NCBI GenBank assembly: GCA_036270655.1
Contig: DATBCD010000030.1
Coordinates: 166,394 to 230,393 of the forward strand
DNA length: 64,000 nucleotides
From: VBCK01 sp036270655
GTDB taxonomy: Bacteria > Pseudomonadota > Gammaproteobacteria > Burkholderiales > Burkholderiaceae_F
Reading direction: 5' to 3'
The notes beneath the pieces were generated by a model. It saw only the letters and a program-made list of their open reading frames with translations. It was not told the origin of the DNA and made no database searches. A program made the position numbers and the translations under genes. Shown here one piece after another: positions 25,596 through 34,596 of this stretch. Every line of letters starts with the position of its first letter. Within the stretch, counting starts at the first letter, position 1.

Positions 25596-28500
25596 TCAGG
25601 CTTCCACCATCTTGATCAGCTCGACCGCCTGCTGGCGCTGCTCGCGCGTACCGTCGCGCATCACTTCCTCGAGCAGTTCGCGCGCGCCGTCCTTGACACC
25701 CAGATCGATATAGCCGCGCGCCAGATCGAGCTTGGTCGCCATCTGCGAGGCAAGCGGCGTACCGGCCTGCGTCTCGGTGCGGCGGCCCGACAGCGTGGTT
25801 TCGGTTCCGGACAGGTCGAAATCGATCAAAGGCACGGTTGCCTGATCCGTATTGGAGTTCAGGCGCGAGGCTTGCTCGTCGGGCAGTGCGCCCACCGCAC
25901 CCAGCAGTGTCGGCCGTGAAAGGGCCTCCTCCAGCGACGAGGGCGCACCCGTCGGGCGGGTGCCGGGGCTCATCGTCGGCAGATTCAGGTCGATCTCCGG
26001 CATCGGAACCGATCCGGCCGCGGTCGGCGACCCGGCGCGACGCGCCGTCGTTGCCGGCGTCGTGGGCTCGAACATCAGGTCGATTGAGGGAACCGTCGGC
26101 GCCTCCTGCGGATGCGCCGGCTTTTGAGCAGGCGCCTGCCGTTCCTCGGGTACCGGCATCAGTACGGTCGCGCCGTCGGATCCGGCCTTGGTCGGGCCCA
26201 GGTCGAAATCCAGCGCGCCGAAATCGATTCCGCTGATGGCCTTGGTCGCTTCTTCCATCGGCAGCGTCGGGGCTTGCGGCGCAGCCCTGGGTGGCTCGGC
26301 CGGCGGCGGGCTCACCATCGGTCCGCGCGTGCTCGGACCCACCTGCGAGTCGACCGGCAGCTTGGTGTCGCCGCCCATTCGTGAATCGAGCCCCTGGCGC
26401 GTACTGGGCGACATTCCGAGCACCGTGCCCCCACCCGGTTGCACCGTGGCACGTGTCTCGCTGCTGAACGGTTGGACTGACGTGCCCATTCCGTCGAATT
26501 CGGGCGCCGTTGCGCCCGGCTTGGCGGAAGCGGCCTGCGAGTCGCTTGCAGCCGCCGCCAGGCGCAGCTCGGTGATCGGCCCATGCGCCGTCTCGCCCGC
26601 ACTCGGTGCGCCGCCGCTGAACATCGGGTTGCTCGGGTCGAGCGAGCGTCCCAGCTTGGCTGCGCGCTCCCACTCTTCGCCGCTCCCGCCGGAGCGGTCA
26701 TGAAGATCCTGCGCCAGCGAGATAAATGCCGCCTTCTCGCCCCGGCGCGAATAGATCTCCAGCATCTTGACGCGAACGCCGACGCGGTCCGGTTGAAGGC
26801 GCAGCGCCTCCTTGAGAATTTCCTCGGCCTGCTCTTCGCGGCCGTACGCGATGTAGACATCGGCCTCGGCCACCGGGTCGACCTCGTTGGAATCGAGCTG
26901 CGAGGCGGCGGGAATGAAGCTTGAATTGAAGGTGCTGGTCGCACCGGTGTCGACACTCTGGCCGCCGGTCGCTCCGAACAGCGAATTGGCGCGCATCCCG
27001 TCGATGGTCGACTTGAACTGGTCGGACCGCTCCACCTTCTTCTTGCGGTAAAAGTTGATTCCGAACAGCCCGGCCAGCAGCACCACGATCAGGCCGCCCA
27101 AAACGGGCGCCGACGTCAGCTGATCCAGCATGCTCTCGCCGCCCCCCGCTGCAGGTGCAGCGGGTCTGGCCGGTTCGGGCTTGGCCACAGTGGCGGGCGC
27201 AGGCGGAGCAACTGGAACCGGCTGGGCCGCCGGGGCGCTCTTGCTGGCCTCGGCTGCCGCTTTCTCGCCGGCTGCCTTGGCCTCGGCTCTGGCGCGCGCA
27301 GCTTCTTCCGCCTCGACCCTCGCCTTGACCGCAGCCACCGCATCGGCCTTGGCCTTGATGGCATCGGCCTCGGCCTTCGCCTTGGCGGCCGCCGCATCGG
27401 CCTGCGCTTTGGCTTTGGCCGCGATCGCATCGGCTCTGGCCTTGGCCGCGTCGGCTTCGGCCCGCGCCTTCGCCGCGGCCTGTTCGGCCTTCAGCTGTTC
27501 GGCGTCGGCTTTCGCCTTGGCCTGCTGCTGGGCAAGCGCCGCCGCCTTGCTGACCACCTCGAGCTCCCTGGCAAGCTTCTCGTTGGTCTTCTTCAGCGCA
27601 TCGGCGCGCGCCTGCTCTTCCTTCAGCATGCGCTGGCGCATCTGAGTCTCGTCAGCCGACTGCGTGGCTGCCGAAGCCGCAGCTTCGGCCTTGGCGATCT
27701 TCAACTGATCGCCGGACTTGGGAGGAGCGCCTTTCTCCTCGACCTTGGCGACCACCTTGCCCTGCACTGCACTCTTGGGCGCGCTCGGAGCAGGCGGCGG
27801 CGCCGCGGCGGCAGCTTGCGCGATCCGACTGCGGTAGGTATCGAAGTCCGCGCTCTGCGCGATCACTTCGCGGTGCGCATCGGACGCGTCCACCGCGCGA
27901 GCGTCGCTTTCCGACGGAATCGACAGCGTGCGTCCTGCCAGCACCAGGTTCATGTTGTTGTTGATGAACGCGTTCGGATTGGCTCTGAGCAAAGCCACCA
28001 GCATCTGGTCCAGCGAGACGCTGGCCGGCCTGTTGTCCTGCGCAATTCGCCCGAGCGTATCGCCCGGCTTGACCTGATAACGGGTGACCGCCGGTGCTTC
28101 GGCCGGCGCCGGCTTGGCGCGCGCGGCACTCGGGGCCGGTTTGGGCGTGGCCGCCATCGGCGCTGGCGCAGCCGCAGCGGGCGCCGGGGGCGCGGGCGCC
28201 GGCACCGGTGCCGGCGCCGTCTGAGCCATCGGAGCTGGCGCGGGCGCGGCCTCGGCCGCTGCCGCGGGCGCCGGCGGCGCCACCGGTTGCGTCTGAGTCG
28301 CAACCGGTGAAACGACCTCTGGCGCTGTCTTCAACGCCGGCGGATCGAGCAGCACCGTGTATTCACGCAGAACGCGCCCGGTCGACCAGCTCAGTTCGAG
28401 CAGCAGGTCCAGGAACGGCTCGTTGACCGGTTGAGCCGAGGTCACGTGAACGATATATGAGCCGTCGTTCCTCGACTCCAGGTCAAAACGCAGCTGCGTC

Positions 28501-28811
28501 AGGGCCGGGTTGAATTCCAGGTTCGCCTGGCGGAACGCCGACTGGGGCGCGAGGCGCACCTGGAGCGTGGCCGCTTCGTCCTGTCCGACCGAGGGCACCT
28601 CGACTTCGGCCCGCAGCGGCTGTCCGAGCGCGGACTGCACGTTCAAGCGACCGAGGCCCGCCGCGTGCACGCCGCAGACCGTCATCGCCAAGCCAAACGT
28701 GATCGCTACTAAAGTTCCGGCACGCGCCAAACGTTCATGCGCTGCCTCAGTTTTGTCCGACGGCACGGGTGCCCCCTCAACATCGGAATACAGGGTTTTC
28801 GAAAATAACAT
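25596..28811 (-). CDS. fimV: FimV-type polar LysM protein
   Basis: A 1071-residue inner-membrane scaffold of the FimV family, linked elsewhere to type IV pilus assembly, polar localisation and cAMP control. In order: a signal/membrane segment near 32-52 (LVAITFGLAMTVCGVHAAG), the FimV N-terminal beta domain beginning GRLNVQSALGQPLRAEVEVP, an Ala/Pro-rich stretch, a LysM domain near 245-300 (TRYQVKPGDTLGRIAQDNRP), a coiled coil of Ala/Lys/Glu repeats near 400-530, and a membrane span near 568-588. A long acidic cytoplasmic tail follows, with a TPR-like part (EEQAEEILKEALRLQPD) and a C-terminal FimV_C block (LDLARGYIDLGVKDGARELL). It lies between asd and truA as in Burkholderiales. Confidence 0.93.
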   Translation of the reverse strand: MLFSKTLYSDVEGAPVPSDKTEAAHERLARAGTLVAITFGLAMTVCGVHAAGLGRLNVQSALGQPLRAEVEVPSVGQDEAATLQVRLAPQSAFRQANLEFNPALTQLRFDLESRNDGSYIVHVTSAQPVNEPFLDLLLELSWSTGRVLREYTVLLDPPALKTAPEVVSPVATQTQPVAPPAPAAAAEAAPAPAPMAQTAPAPVPAPAPPAPAAAAPAPMAATPKPAPSAARAKPAPAEAPAVTRYQVKPGDTLGRIAQDNRPASVSLDQMLVALLRANPNAFINNNMNLVLAGRTLSIPSESDARAVDASDAHREVIAQSADFDTYRSRIAQAAAAAPPPAPSAPKSAVQGKVVAKVEEKGAPPKSGDQLKIAKAEAAASAATQSADETQMRQRMLKEEQARADALKKTNEKLARELEVVSKAAALAQQQAKAKADAEQLKAEQAAAKARAEADAAKARADAIAAKAKAQADAAAAKAKAEADAIKAKADAVAAVKARVEAEEAARARAEAKAAGEKAAAEASKSAPAAQPVPVAPPAPATVAKPEPARPAAPAAGGGESMLDQLTSAPVLGGLIVVLLAGLFGINFYRKKKVERSDQFKSTIDGMRANSLFGATGGQSVDTGATSTFNSSFIPAASQLDSNEVDPVAEADVYIAYGREEQAEEILKEALRLQPDRVGVRVKMLEIYSRRGEKAAFISLAQDLHDRSGGSGEEWERAAKLGRSLDPSNPMFSGGAPSAGETAHGPITELRLAAAASDSQAASAKPGATAPEFDGMGTSVQPFSSETRATVQPGGGTVLGMSPSTRQGLDSRMGGDTKLPVDSQVGPSTRGPMVSPPPAEPPRAAPQAPTLPMEEATKAISGIDFGALDFDLGPTKAGSDGATVLMPVPEERQAPAQKPAHPQEAPTVPSIDLMFEPTTPATTARRAGSPTAAGSVPMPEIDLNLPTMSPGTRPTGAPSSLEEALSRPTLLGAVGALPDEQASRLNSNTDQATVPLIDFDLSGTETTLSGRRTETQAGTPLASQMATKLDLARGYIDLGVKDGARELLEEVMRDGTREQRQQAVELIKMVEA

Positions 28812-28912
28812 CAGACACTTACGTGCGCAAGTTTAGAACTACCCGCAACTGTGGTTCAAAGTATGAATACGTCCCCACCATCCGTTTGGCCGATCTGGCC
28901 GGCCTGACCCGG

Positions 28913-30040
28913 TCAATCCTGAGGATCAACGAGGAGCCTAAGCATCCGGCGCAGTGGCTCGGCTGCGCCCCAAAGAAGTTGATCGCCCACCGTGAAGGCT
29001 GAAAGATACTCGCCTCCGAATGCCAGTTTGCGCAGCCGGCCGATCGGAATCTGTAACCGGCCGCCGACGGCGGCCGGAGCCAGCGCGCGGATCGTCTCCT
29101 CGCGTCGATTTGGCACCAGCTCGACCCAGCGGTTGGCACCGCCGATCAACGATTCGATTTCGGCCAGCGGCAGGTCCCGCGTCAGCTTGATGGTGAGCGC
29201 CTGGCTGTGGCAGCGCATGGCACCGATACGGACGCAGATACCCTCGACGATGATCGAGCCGGGCCGACCCATGGGCGGTTTTCCCAGGATCTTGTTGGCT
29301 TCCGCACCGGCCTTCCACTCTTCGCGGCTGACGCCACCGCCCAGGTCGCGGTCGATCCACGCGATCAGGCTGCCGGCCAGCGCGGCTCCGAAATGCTCGT
29401 GCGGCAGCTTGTCGGAGCACAGCGCCTGGCTGACCGCGCGATCGATATCCAGGATGGCCGAACCGGGGTCGGCCAGCTGATCACGAACGGCGTCGGACAC
29501 AGTCCGCATCTGTTCCAGCAGCTCGCGCATGTTTTGCGCTCCGGCGCCGGAGGCAGCCTGGTACGTCATGGCGCTGACCCACTCGACCAGTCCCGCTTTC
29601 AGCAGTCCGTCGATTGCCATCAGCATCAGACTGACGGTGCAGTTGCCGCCGATGTAGTCGCGCACCCCGCGCGCGAGCGCGGCCTGGATCACGCCCAGAT
29701 TAACCGGGTCCAGCACGATGATGGCATCGTCGCTCATCCGCAGCGACGAGGCCGCGTCGATCCAGTAGCCGCGCCAGCCGGCGCCCCGCAATCGAGGATG
29801 GATCGCCGCCGTGTAATCGCCCCCCTGGCAGCTGACGATCGCGTCGCAATCGCCCAGCGCCGACACATCGTGCGCGTCGTGCAAACGGGCCTCGCCGCCG
29901 GCCACGGCCGGAGCCGCCGCTCCCCGGTTGGAGGTGCTGAAAAAGCGCGATTCGAACAGGTCGAAGTCGCGCTCGCTCGCCATGCGCTCCATCAGGACCG
30001 AGCCGACCATCCCCCGCCAACCGACGAAACCGACTTTCAC
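28913..30040 (-). CDS. asd: aspartate-semialdehyde dehydrogenase
   Basis: A 375-residue NADPH enzyme of the lysine/threonine/methionine branch. The nucleotide-binding start is VGFVGWRGMVGSVLMERM. The catalytic Cys is in IGGNCTVSLMLMA near 133, and YQAASGAGAQNMRELL follows. This is the gram-negative (E. coli-like) class. The GTG at 30040 is the likely start; an open frame 13 codons upstream reads only repeat-derived low-complexity sequence. Confidence 0.95.
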   Translation of the reverse strand: MKVGFVGWRGMVGSVLMERMASERDFDLFESRFFSTSNRGAAAPAVAGGEARLHDAHDVSALGDCDAIVSCQGGDYTAAIHPRLRGAGWRGYWIDAASSLRMSDDAIIVLDPVNLGVIQAALARGVRDYIGGNCTVSLMLMAIDGLLKAGLVEWVSAMTYQAASGAGAQNMRELLEQMRTVSDAVRDQLADPGSAILDIDRAVSQALCSDKLPHEHFGAALAGSLIAWIDRDLGGGVSREEWKAGAEANKILGKPPMGRPGSIIVEGICVRIGAMRCHSQALTIKLTRDLPLAEIESLIGGANRWVELVPNRREETIRALAPAAVGGRLQIPIGRLRKLAFGGEYLSAFTVGDQLLWGAAEPLRRMLRLLVDPQD

Positions 30041-30063
30041 AACGAGCCTTTCTCTTTCACGAA

Positions 30064-30222
30064 TCTCCCTCTCCCGCAAGTGGGAGAACCTGCCTCACCA
30101 ATCTCCCCTCCCTCGTAAGTGGGAAAGCCTACCTACGATTGTCCCCTGTCCCCCTTGCGGGAGAGCTTGCCTCGCGACTCTCCCCTCTCCCGCTTGCGGG
30201 AGAGGGGCGGGGGAGAGGGTTT
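30064..30222. repeat. four tandem copies of palindromic element, type B
   Basis: Four consecutive units starting near 30064, 30103, 30142 and 30180, spaced 38-40 bases. The last one is perfect, CCCCTCTCCCGC-TT-GCGGGAGAGGGG at 30182-30207, followed by the GGGAGAGGG tail. The other three carry substitutions in one arm. They fill the gap between leuB and asd. Confidence 0.8.
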
Positions 30223-30231
30223 TAAACGCAC

Positions 30232-31305
30232 TCACATCTGCGCAATCACCAGATCGCCCATCTCGCGCGTGCCCACCGCGCTCTGCGTGCCGACGGCCAG
30301 GTCGGCCGTGCGCGCACCCGAACGCAGCGCCCGCGCGACGGCGCGCTCGATCCGAGCCGCGCCGGCCTCGTATTGGAACGAGTACCGCAGCATCATCGCG
30401 GCCGACAGAATCGTCGCCAACGGATTGGCGATGCCCTTGCCGGCGATGTCGGGCGCGGACCCGTGGATCGGCTCGTACAGCCCCTTGCCCGCCTCGTCGA
30501 GCGAAGCCGACGGAAGCATTCCGATCGAGCCGGTCAGCATCGAAGCCTCGTCGGACAGGATATCGCCGAACATGTTGCCGGTCAGCATCACGTCGAACTG
30601 GCGCGGCGCACGCACCAGCTGCATGGCCGCATTGTCGACGTACATGTGGTTGAGCTGCACGTCCGGATAGCCGCGGCCGACCTCCGTGACGACCTCGCGC
30701 CACAGCTGCGTCGTCTCCAGCACATTCGCCTTGTCGACCGAGCAGACCCGCGACGAACGCTTGCGGGCCGACTCGAACGCCACGCGCGCGATGCGCCGGA
30801 TCTCCACCTCGGCGTAGCGCATCGTGTCGAATCCTTCGCGCTCGCCGCCGGGCAGCACCCGGATGCCGCGCGGGTGCCCGAAATAGATGTCCCCGGTGAG
30901 CTCGCGAACGATCAGGATGTCCAGCCCCTCGATAACCTCGCGCTTCAGCGTCGAGGCGGCCTCCAGACCGGCAAACACCGTGGCCGGCCGCAGGTTGGCG
31001 AACAGCCCCAGCTCTTTGCGCAGCCGAAGCAGCCCCTGTTCCGGGCGTTTGGCGCGTGGCGCCGCATCGAACCTCGGGTCGCCCACAGCGCCGAACAAAA
31101 TCGCGTCGGCCGAGCGCGCTGTGGCCAGCGACTGCGGCGGCAGCGGATCGTCCTGCGCTTCGAGCGCGGCCCCTCCGACCAGGGTCGGCAGAAACTCGAA
31201 CTGCAGGCCGTCGAAGGCGCCGGCCTTCAGCACCCTGACCGCCTCGGCCACCACCTCCGGGCCGATGCCGTCGCCGGCAAAAACGGCGATGCGAGCGAGC
31301 CTCAT
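30232..31305 (-). CDS. leuB: 3-isopropylmalate dehydrogenase
   Basis: A 357-residue NAD-dependent decarboxylating dehydrogenase of leucine synthesis. Start IAVFAGDGIGPEVVAEAVRV, substrate-binding RLRKELGLFANLRPA, active-site VRELTGDIYFG and metal-binding GNMFGDILSDEASMLTGS. The ATG overlaps the leuD stop by four bases. Confidence 0.97.
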   Translation of the reverse strand: MRLARIAVFAGDGIGPEVVAEAVRVLKAGAFDGLQFEFLPTLVGGAALEAQDDPLPPQSLATARSADAILFGAVGDPRFDAAPRAKRPEQGLLRLRKELGLFANLRPATVFAGLEAASTLKREVIEGLDILIVRELTGDIYFGHPRGIRVLPGGEREGFDTMRYAEVEIRRIARVAFESARKRSSRVCSVDKANVLETTQLWREVVTEVGRGYPDVQLNHMYVDNAAMQLVRAPRQFDVMLTGNMFGDILSDEASMLTGSIGMLPSASLDEAGKGLYEPIHGSAPDIAGKGIANPLATILSAAMMLRYSFQYEAGAARIERAVARALRSGARTADLAVGTQSAVGTREMGDLVIAQM

Positions 31306-31967
31306 CTCCCGCTGCCGGCCGGCCCGTGAACCGCCGCCAGCCAGGGCATCCCGGCCATTCGCTGCTCCTCGAAGGCGCGAATGCGGTCCGCATGGCGCAG
31401 CGTCAGACCGATGTCGTCCCACCCGTTCAACAGGCATTGGCGCCGGAAGGCGTCTACCTCGAAAGGAAAGCTTTGTCCCGTCGCGGTCGTGACCGTCTGT
31501 TCGGTCAGATCGACCGTCAACCGGTAGCCGGGTTGCGCCAGCAATTCGGCCAGCAAGCCCTCGACCACGGCCTCGGGCAGAACGACGGGCAGCAGTCCGT
31601 TCTTCAGACAATTGCCCTGGAAGATCTCGGCGAAGCTCGGCGCGATCAGCGCCCGGAACCCGAACTCCAGCAGCGCCCAGGGCGCATGCTCCCGGCTCGA
31701 CCCACACCCGAAATTGCGCCGCGCGAGCAGGATCGACGCCCCCTGGTAGCGTGGCAGGTTCAGGACGAAGTCCGGGTTCAGACGGCGCGCCGAGGGATCC
31801 TGCCCCGGCTCGCCGTGGTCCAGGTAGCGCCACTCGTCGAACAGGTTTGCCCCGAACCCGCTGCGCCGGATCGACTTCAGATACTGCTTCGGAATGATCT
31901 GGTCGGTGTCGACGTTGGCGCGCTCCAGCGGAGCGACCAGGCCGGTGTGACCGGTGAAGGCCTGCAT
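31302..31967 (-). CDS. leuD: 3-isopropylmalate dehydratase small subunit
   Basis: A 221-residue swivel-domain subunit that joins LeuC to form isopropylmalate isomerase. Diagnostic NVDTDQIIPKQYLKSI near 18 and RNFGCGSSREHAPWALL near 83. The ATG at 31967 shares one base with the leuC stop. Confidence 0.97.
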   Translation of the reverse strand: MQAFTGHTGLVAPLERANVDTDQIIPKQYLKSIRRSGFGANLFDEWRYLDHGEPGQDPSARRLNPDFVLNLPRYQGASILLARRNFGCGSSREHAPWALLEFGFRALIAPSFAEIFQGNCLKNGLLPVVLPEAVVEGLLAELLAQPGYRLTVDLTEQTVTTATGQSFPFEVDAFRRQCLLNGWDDIGLTLRHADRIRAFEEQRMAGMPWLAAVHGPAGSGR

Positions 31968-33391
31968 CAGCCGATTTTCCTGACGTCGACAAAACGGCCT
32001 GCCACCGCCGCCGCCGCGGCCATCGCAGGGCTGACCAGATGCGTGCGTCCGCCGGCGCCCTGGCGGCCTTCGAAGTTGCGATTCGAGGTGGACGCGCAGC
32101 GCTCGCCGGCTCCGAGGCGATCGTCGTTCATGCCGAGGCACATCGAGCATCCCGGCTCGCGCCACTCGAATCCGGCCTGCATGAAGATGCGATCCAGCCC
32201 CTCGGCTTGAGCCTGCGCCTTGACCAGCCCGGAGCCCGGCACCACCAGCGCCTGCTTGACCGATGCGGCCACGCGCCGGCCCCGCGCCACCACCCGGGCC
32301 GCCTCGCGCAGATCTTCGATCCGCGAGTTGGTGCAGGACCCGATGAACACTTTGTCGATCCGGATGTCGGTGATCGGAATTCCCGGCGTCAATCCCATGT
32401 ACTCGAGCGCGCGCTCGATGCCCGCACGCCGCACCGCGTCGGCTTCGCGCGCCGGATCCGGTACGGCCCCCCCGATCGCGCACACCATTTCGGGCGAAGT
32501 GCCCCACGTCACCTGCGGCTCGACCCGGCTCGCGTCAATTCGAACCACCCGGTCGAAATGCGCGCCCGGATCCGATTGCAGGCTGCGCCAGTGGGCCACG
32601 GCCGCGTCCCATTGCCCATCGCGCGGCGCCAACGGGCGGCCTCGCACATACTCGATCGTCACGGAATCCACCGCGACCACGCTGGCGCGCGCGCCCGCCT
32701 CGATCGACATATTGCACAGCGTCATCCGCGCTTCCATCGACAGTTCGCGTACCGTGTTGCCGCCGAACTCGATCGTGTACCCGGTCGCCCCGGCGGTCCC
32801 GATGCGCCCGATCAGGTCCAGCACCACGTCCTTGGCGCTGACGCCGGGGCCAAGCGCGCCGTCGATCTGAACCAGAAAGTTGCGCGCCTTTTTCGTCAGC
32901 AGCGTCTGCGTGGCAAGGACGTGCTCGACTTCGGAGGTGCCGATGCCGAACGCGAGCGCGCCCAGCGCCCCGTGCGTGCTGGTGTGGGAGTCTCCGCAGA
33001 CGACGGTCATGCCGGGCAGCGTGGCTCCTTGCTCGGGGCCGATCACGTGCACGATGCCCTGTTGGCGATCCCGGAAGGGAAAATAGGCAGCCGCGCCGAA
33101 GCGCAGGATGTTGGCATCGAGCGTGACGATCTGCTCGCGCGAAACCGCGTCTGCGATGCCCTCGAGCCCCTTGTCCCAGCCCCGCGTGGGCGTGTTGTGG
33201 TCGGCCGTGGCAACGATCGACGAGGCGCGCCAGGGTCCTCGCCCGGCCAGGCGCAGGCCTTCATACGCCTGCGGGCTCGTCACCTCGTGAACCAGGTGCC
33301 GGTCGATGTAGAGCAGGGTTGTGCCGTCGGGTTCGACGTAAACAACGTGCTCATCCCACAGTTTGTCGTATAGCGTGCGCGGGCCGACCAT
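31967..33391 (-). CDS. leuC: 3-isopropylmalate dehydratase large subunit
   Basis: A 474-residue aconitase-family subunit with a [4Fe-4S] cluster. Cluster cysteines are in FIGSCTNSRIEDL and in EPGCSMCLGMN. CGDSHTSTHGALGALAFGIG is the family block near 132. It is the first gene of the leuC-leuD-leuB group; leuA is not in the window. Confidence 0.97.
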   Translation of the reverse strand: MVGPRTLYDKLWDEHVVYVEPDGTTLLYIDRHLVHEVTSPQAYEGLRLAGRGPWRASSIVATADHNTPTRGWDKGLEGIADAVSREQIVTLDANILRFGAAAYFPFRDRQQGIVHVIGPEQGATLPGMTVVCGDSHTSTHGALGALAFGIGTSEVEHVLATQTLLTKKARNFLVQIDGALGPGVSAKDVVLDLIGRIGTAGATGYTIEFGGNTVRELSMEARMTLCNMSIEAGARASVVAVDSVTIEYVRGRPLAPRDGQWDAAVAHWRSLQSDPGAHFDRVVRIDASRVEPQVTWGTSPEMVCAIGGAVPDPAREADAVRRAGIERALEYMGLTPGIPITDIRIDKVFIGSCTNSRIEDLREAARVVARGRRVAASVKQALVVPGSGLVKAQAQAEGLDRIFMQAGFEWREPGCSMCLGMNDDRLGAGERCASTSNRNFEGRQGAGGRTHLVSPAMAAAAAVAGRFVDVRKIG

Positions 33392-33478
33392 GCTCCTGCA
33401 GACCCCAGTGCCGACTCGGTCTTCAATTATGCCACTTGCGGCCGTGCCTGACCGCCGCCGATCGCAGCAGCGCGCGCT

Positions 33479-34582
33479 TCAATCCGGCGCCGCGCGCGGC
33501 AGCGGCGCCAGCTCATGCCGGACCTCCGCATTCTGGGCCCGATTGAGCAGCGCCTGGTCCATCAGAACCAAGGCCAGCATCGCCTCGGCGATCGGCGTGG
33601 CGCGGATACCGACGCAGGGATCGTGCCGCCCCTGCGTGCTCACCGTGACGGCGCGGTAGTTCAGATCGACCGACCGGCGCGGCAGGCGGATGCTCGAGGT
33701 CGGCTTCAACGCGATGCGGACCTCGATGTCCTGTCCGGTCGAGATCCCTCCGAGCACTCCGCCCGCGTTGTTGGATGCGAATCCGTCGGGAGTCATTTCG
33801 TCGCCGTGCACGCTGCCCAGCTGGGAGGCGGACGCGAATCCGGCGCCGATCTCGACGCCTTTGACCGCATTGATCCCCATCATCGCGTAAGCGATCCGGG
33901 CGTCCAGCTTGTCGTACAGCGGGCTGCCAAGGCCGGCGGGCACGTTCGATGCGACCACGCGCACCAGCGCGCCGCACGAATCGCCGCTGCGGCGAAGCGC
34001 GTCCAATTTCGCCTCCAGCTGCGGCACGCAATCGAGGCTGGCCGCGAAAAACGGGTTGGCGTCCACCATGTCCCAGGACTCGAACGGAATGGGCAGATCG
34101 CCGAGCCGCTGCAGGTGGCCCCGGATCCGTGTTCCGAACGAAGTGTTGAGCCATTTGCGGGCGATTGCGCCGGCCGCCACCATCGGCGCCGTCAGTCGGG
34201 CCGAGGCGCGCCCGCCGCCGCGGGGGTCACGTACTCCGTACTTGCGCCAATAGGTGTAGTCGGCATGCCCCGGGCGGAAGGTCTGCGCCAGCTCCGCATA
34301 GTCGGCGCTTCTGGCGTCCTCGTTGCGGATCAGCAGGGCGATCGGCGTGCCGCTGGTGCTGCCTTGATACACGCCCGACAGGATCTCGACCCGGTCCGAC
34401 TCGCGCCGTTGCGTGACATGGCGCGAGGTGCCGGGCTTGCGCCGGTCAAGGTCCGGCTGCAGGTCGGCCTCAGAAAGCGGCAGCCCCGGGGGACAGCCGT
34501 CGACCACGCAGCCGATCGCCGCGCCGTGCGACTCGCCGAAATTGGTCACGCAGAACACCTGGCCGAAGGTGGAACCGGACAT
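33479..34582 (-). CDS. aroC: chorismate synthase
   Basis: A 367-residue flavin-dependent enzyme that makes chorismate from EPSP, the branch point to the aromatic amino acids. Signature blocks: FGESHGAAIGCVVDGCPPG, RRKPGTSRHVTQRRESD, SGVYQGSTSGTPI, the RGGGRASAR loop and the C-terminal GRHDPCVGIRATPIAEAM. I chose the ATG at 34582 because it gives the standard MSGSTFGQ start. The same frame stays open to 36214 through the next gene, which is a GC-bias effect. Confidence 0.97.
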   Translation of the reverse strand: MSGSTFGQVFCVTNFGESHGAAIGCVVDGCPPGLPLSEADLQPDLDRRKPGTSRHVTQRRESDRVEILSGVYQGSTSGTPIALLIRNEDARSADYAELAQTFRPGHADYTYWRKYGVRDPRGGGRASARLTAPMVAAGAIARKWLNTSFGTRIRGHLQRLGDLPIPFESWDMVDANPFFAASLDCVPQLEAKLDALRRSGDSCGALVRVVASNVPAGLGSPLYDKLDARIAYAMMGINAVKGVEIGAGFASASQLGSVHGDEMTPDGFASNNAGGVLGGISTGQDIEVRIALKPTSSIRLPRRSVDLNYRAVTVSTQGRHDPCVGIRATPIAEAMLALVLMDQALLNRAQNAEVRHELAPLPRAAPD

Positions 34583-34596
34583 GTGCGCAAGCTTAC

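Noticed and set aside
28812..28912. A possible riboswitch or leader between asd and fimV
   Set aside because: I could find no conserved core or convincing pairing in about 100 bases.
30064..30222. Regular 38-40 base repeats could suggest a CRISPR array
   Set aside because: The units are palindromic and directly adjacent with no unique spacers, and no cas genes are present.
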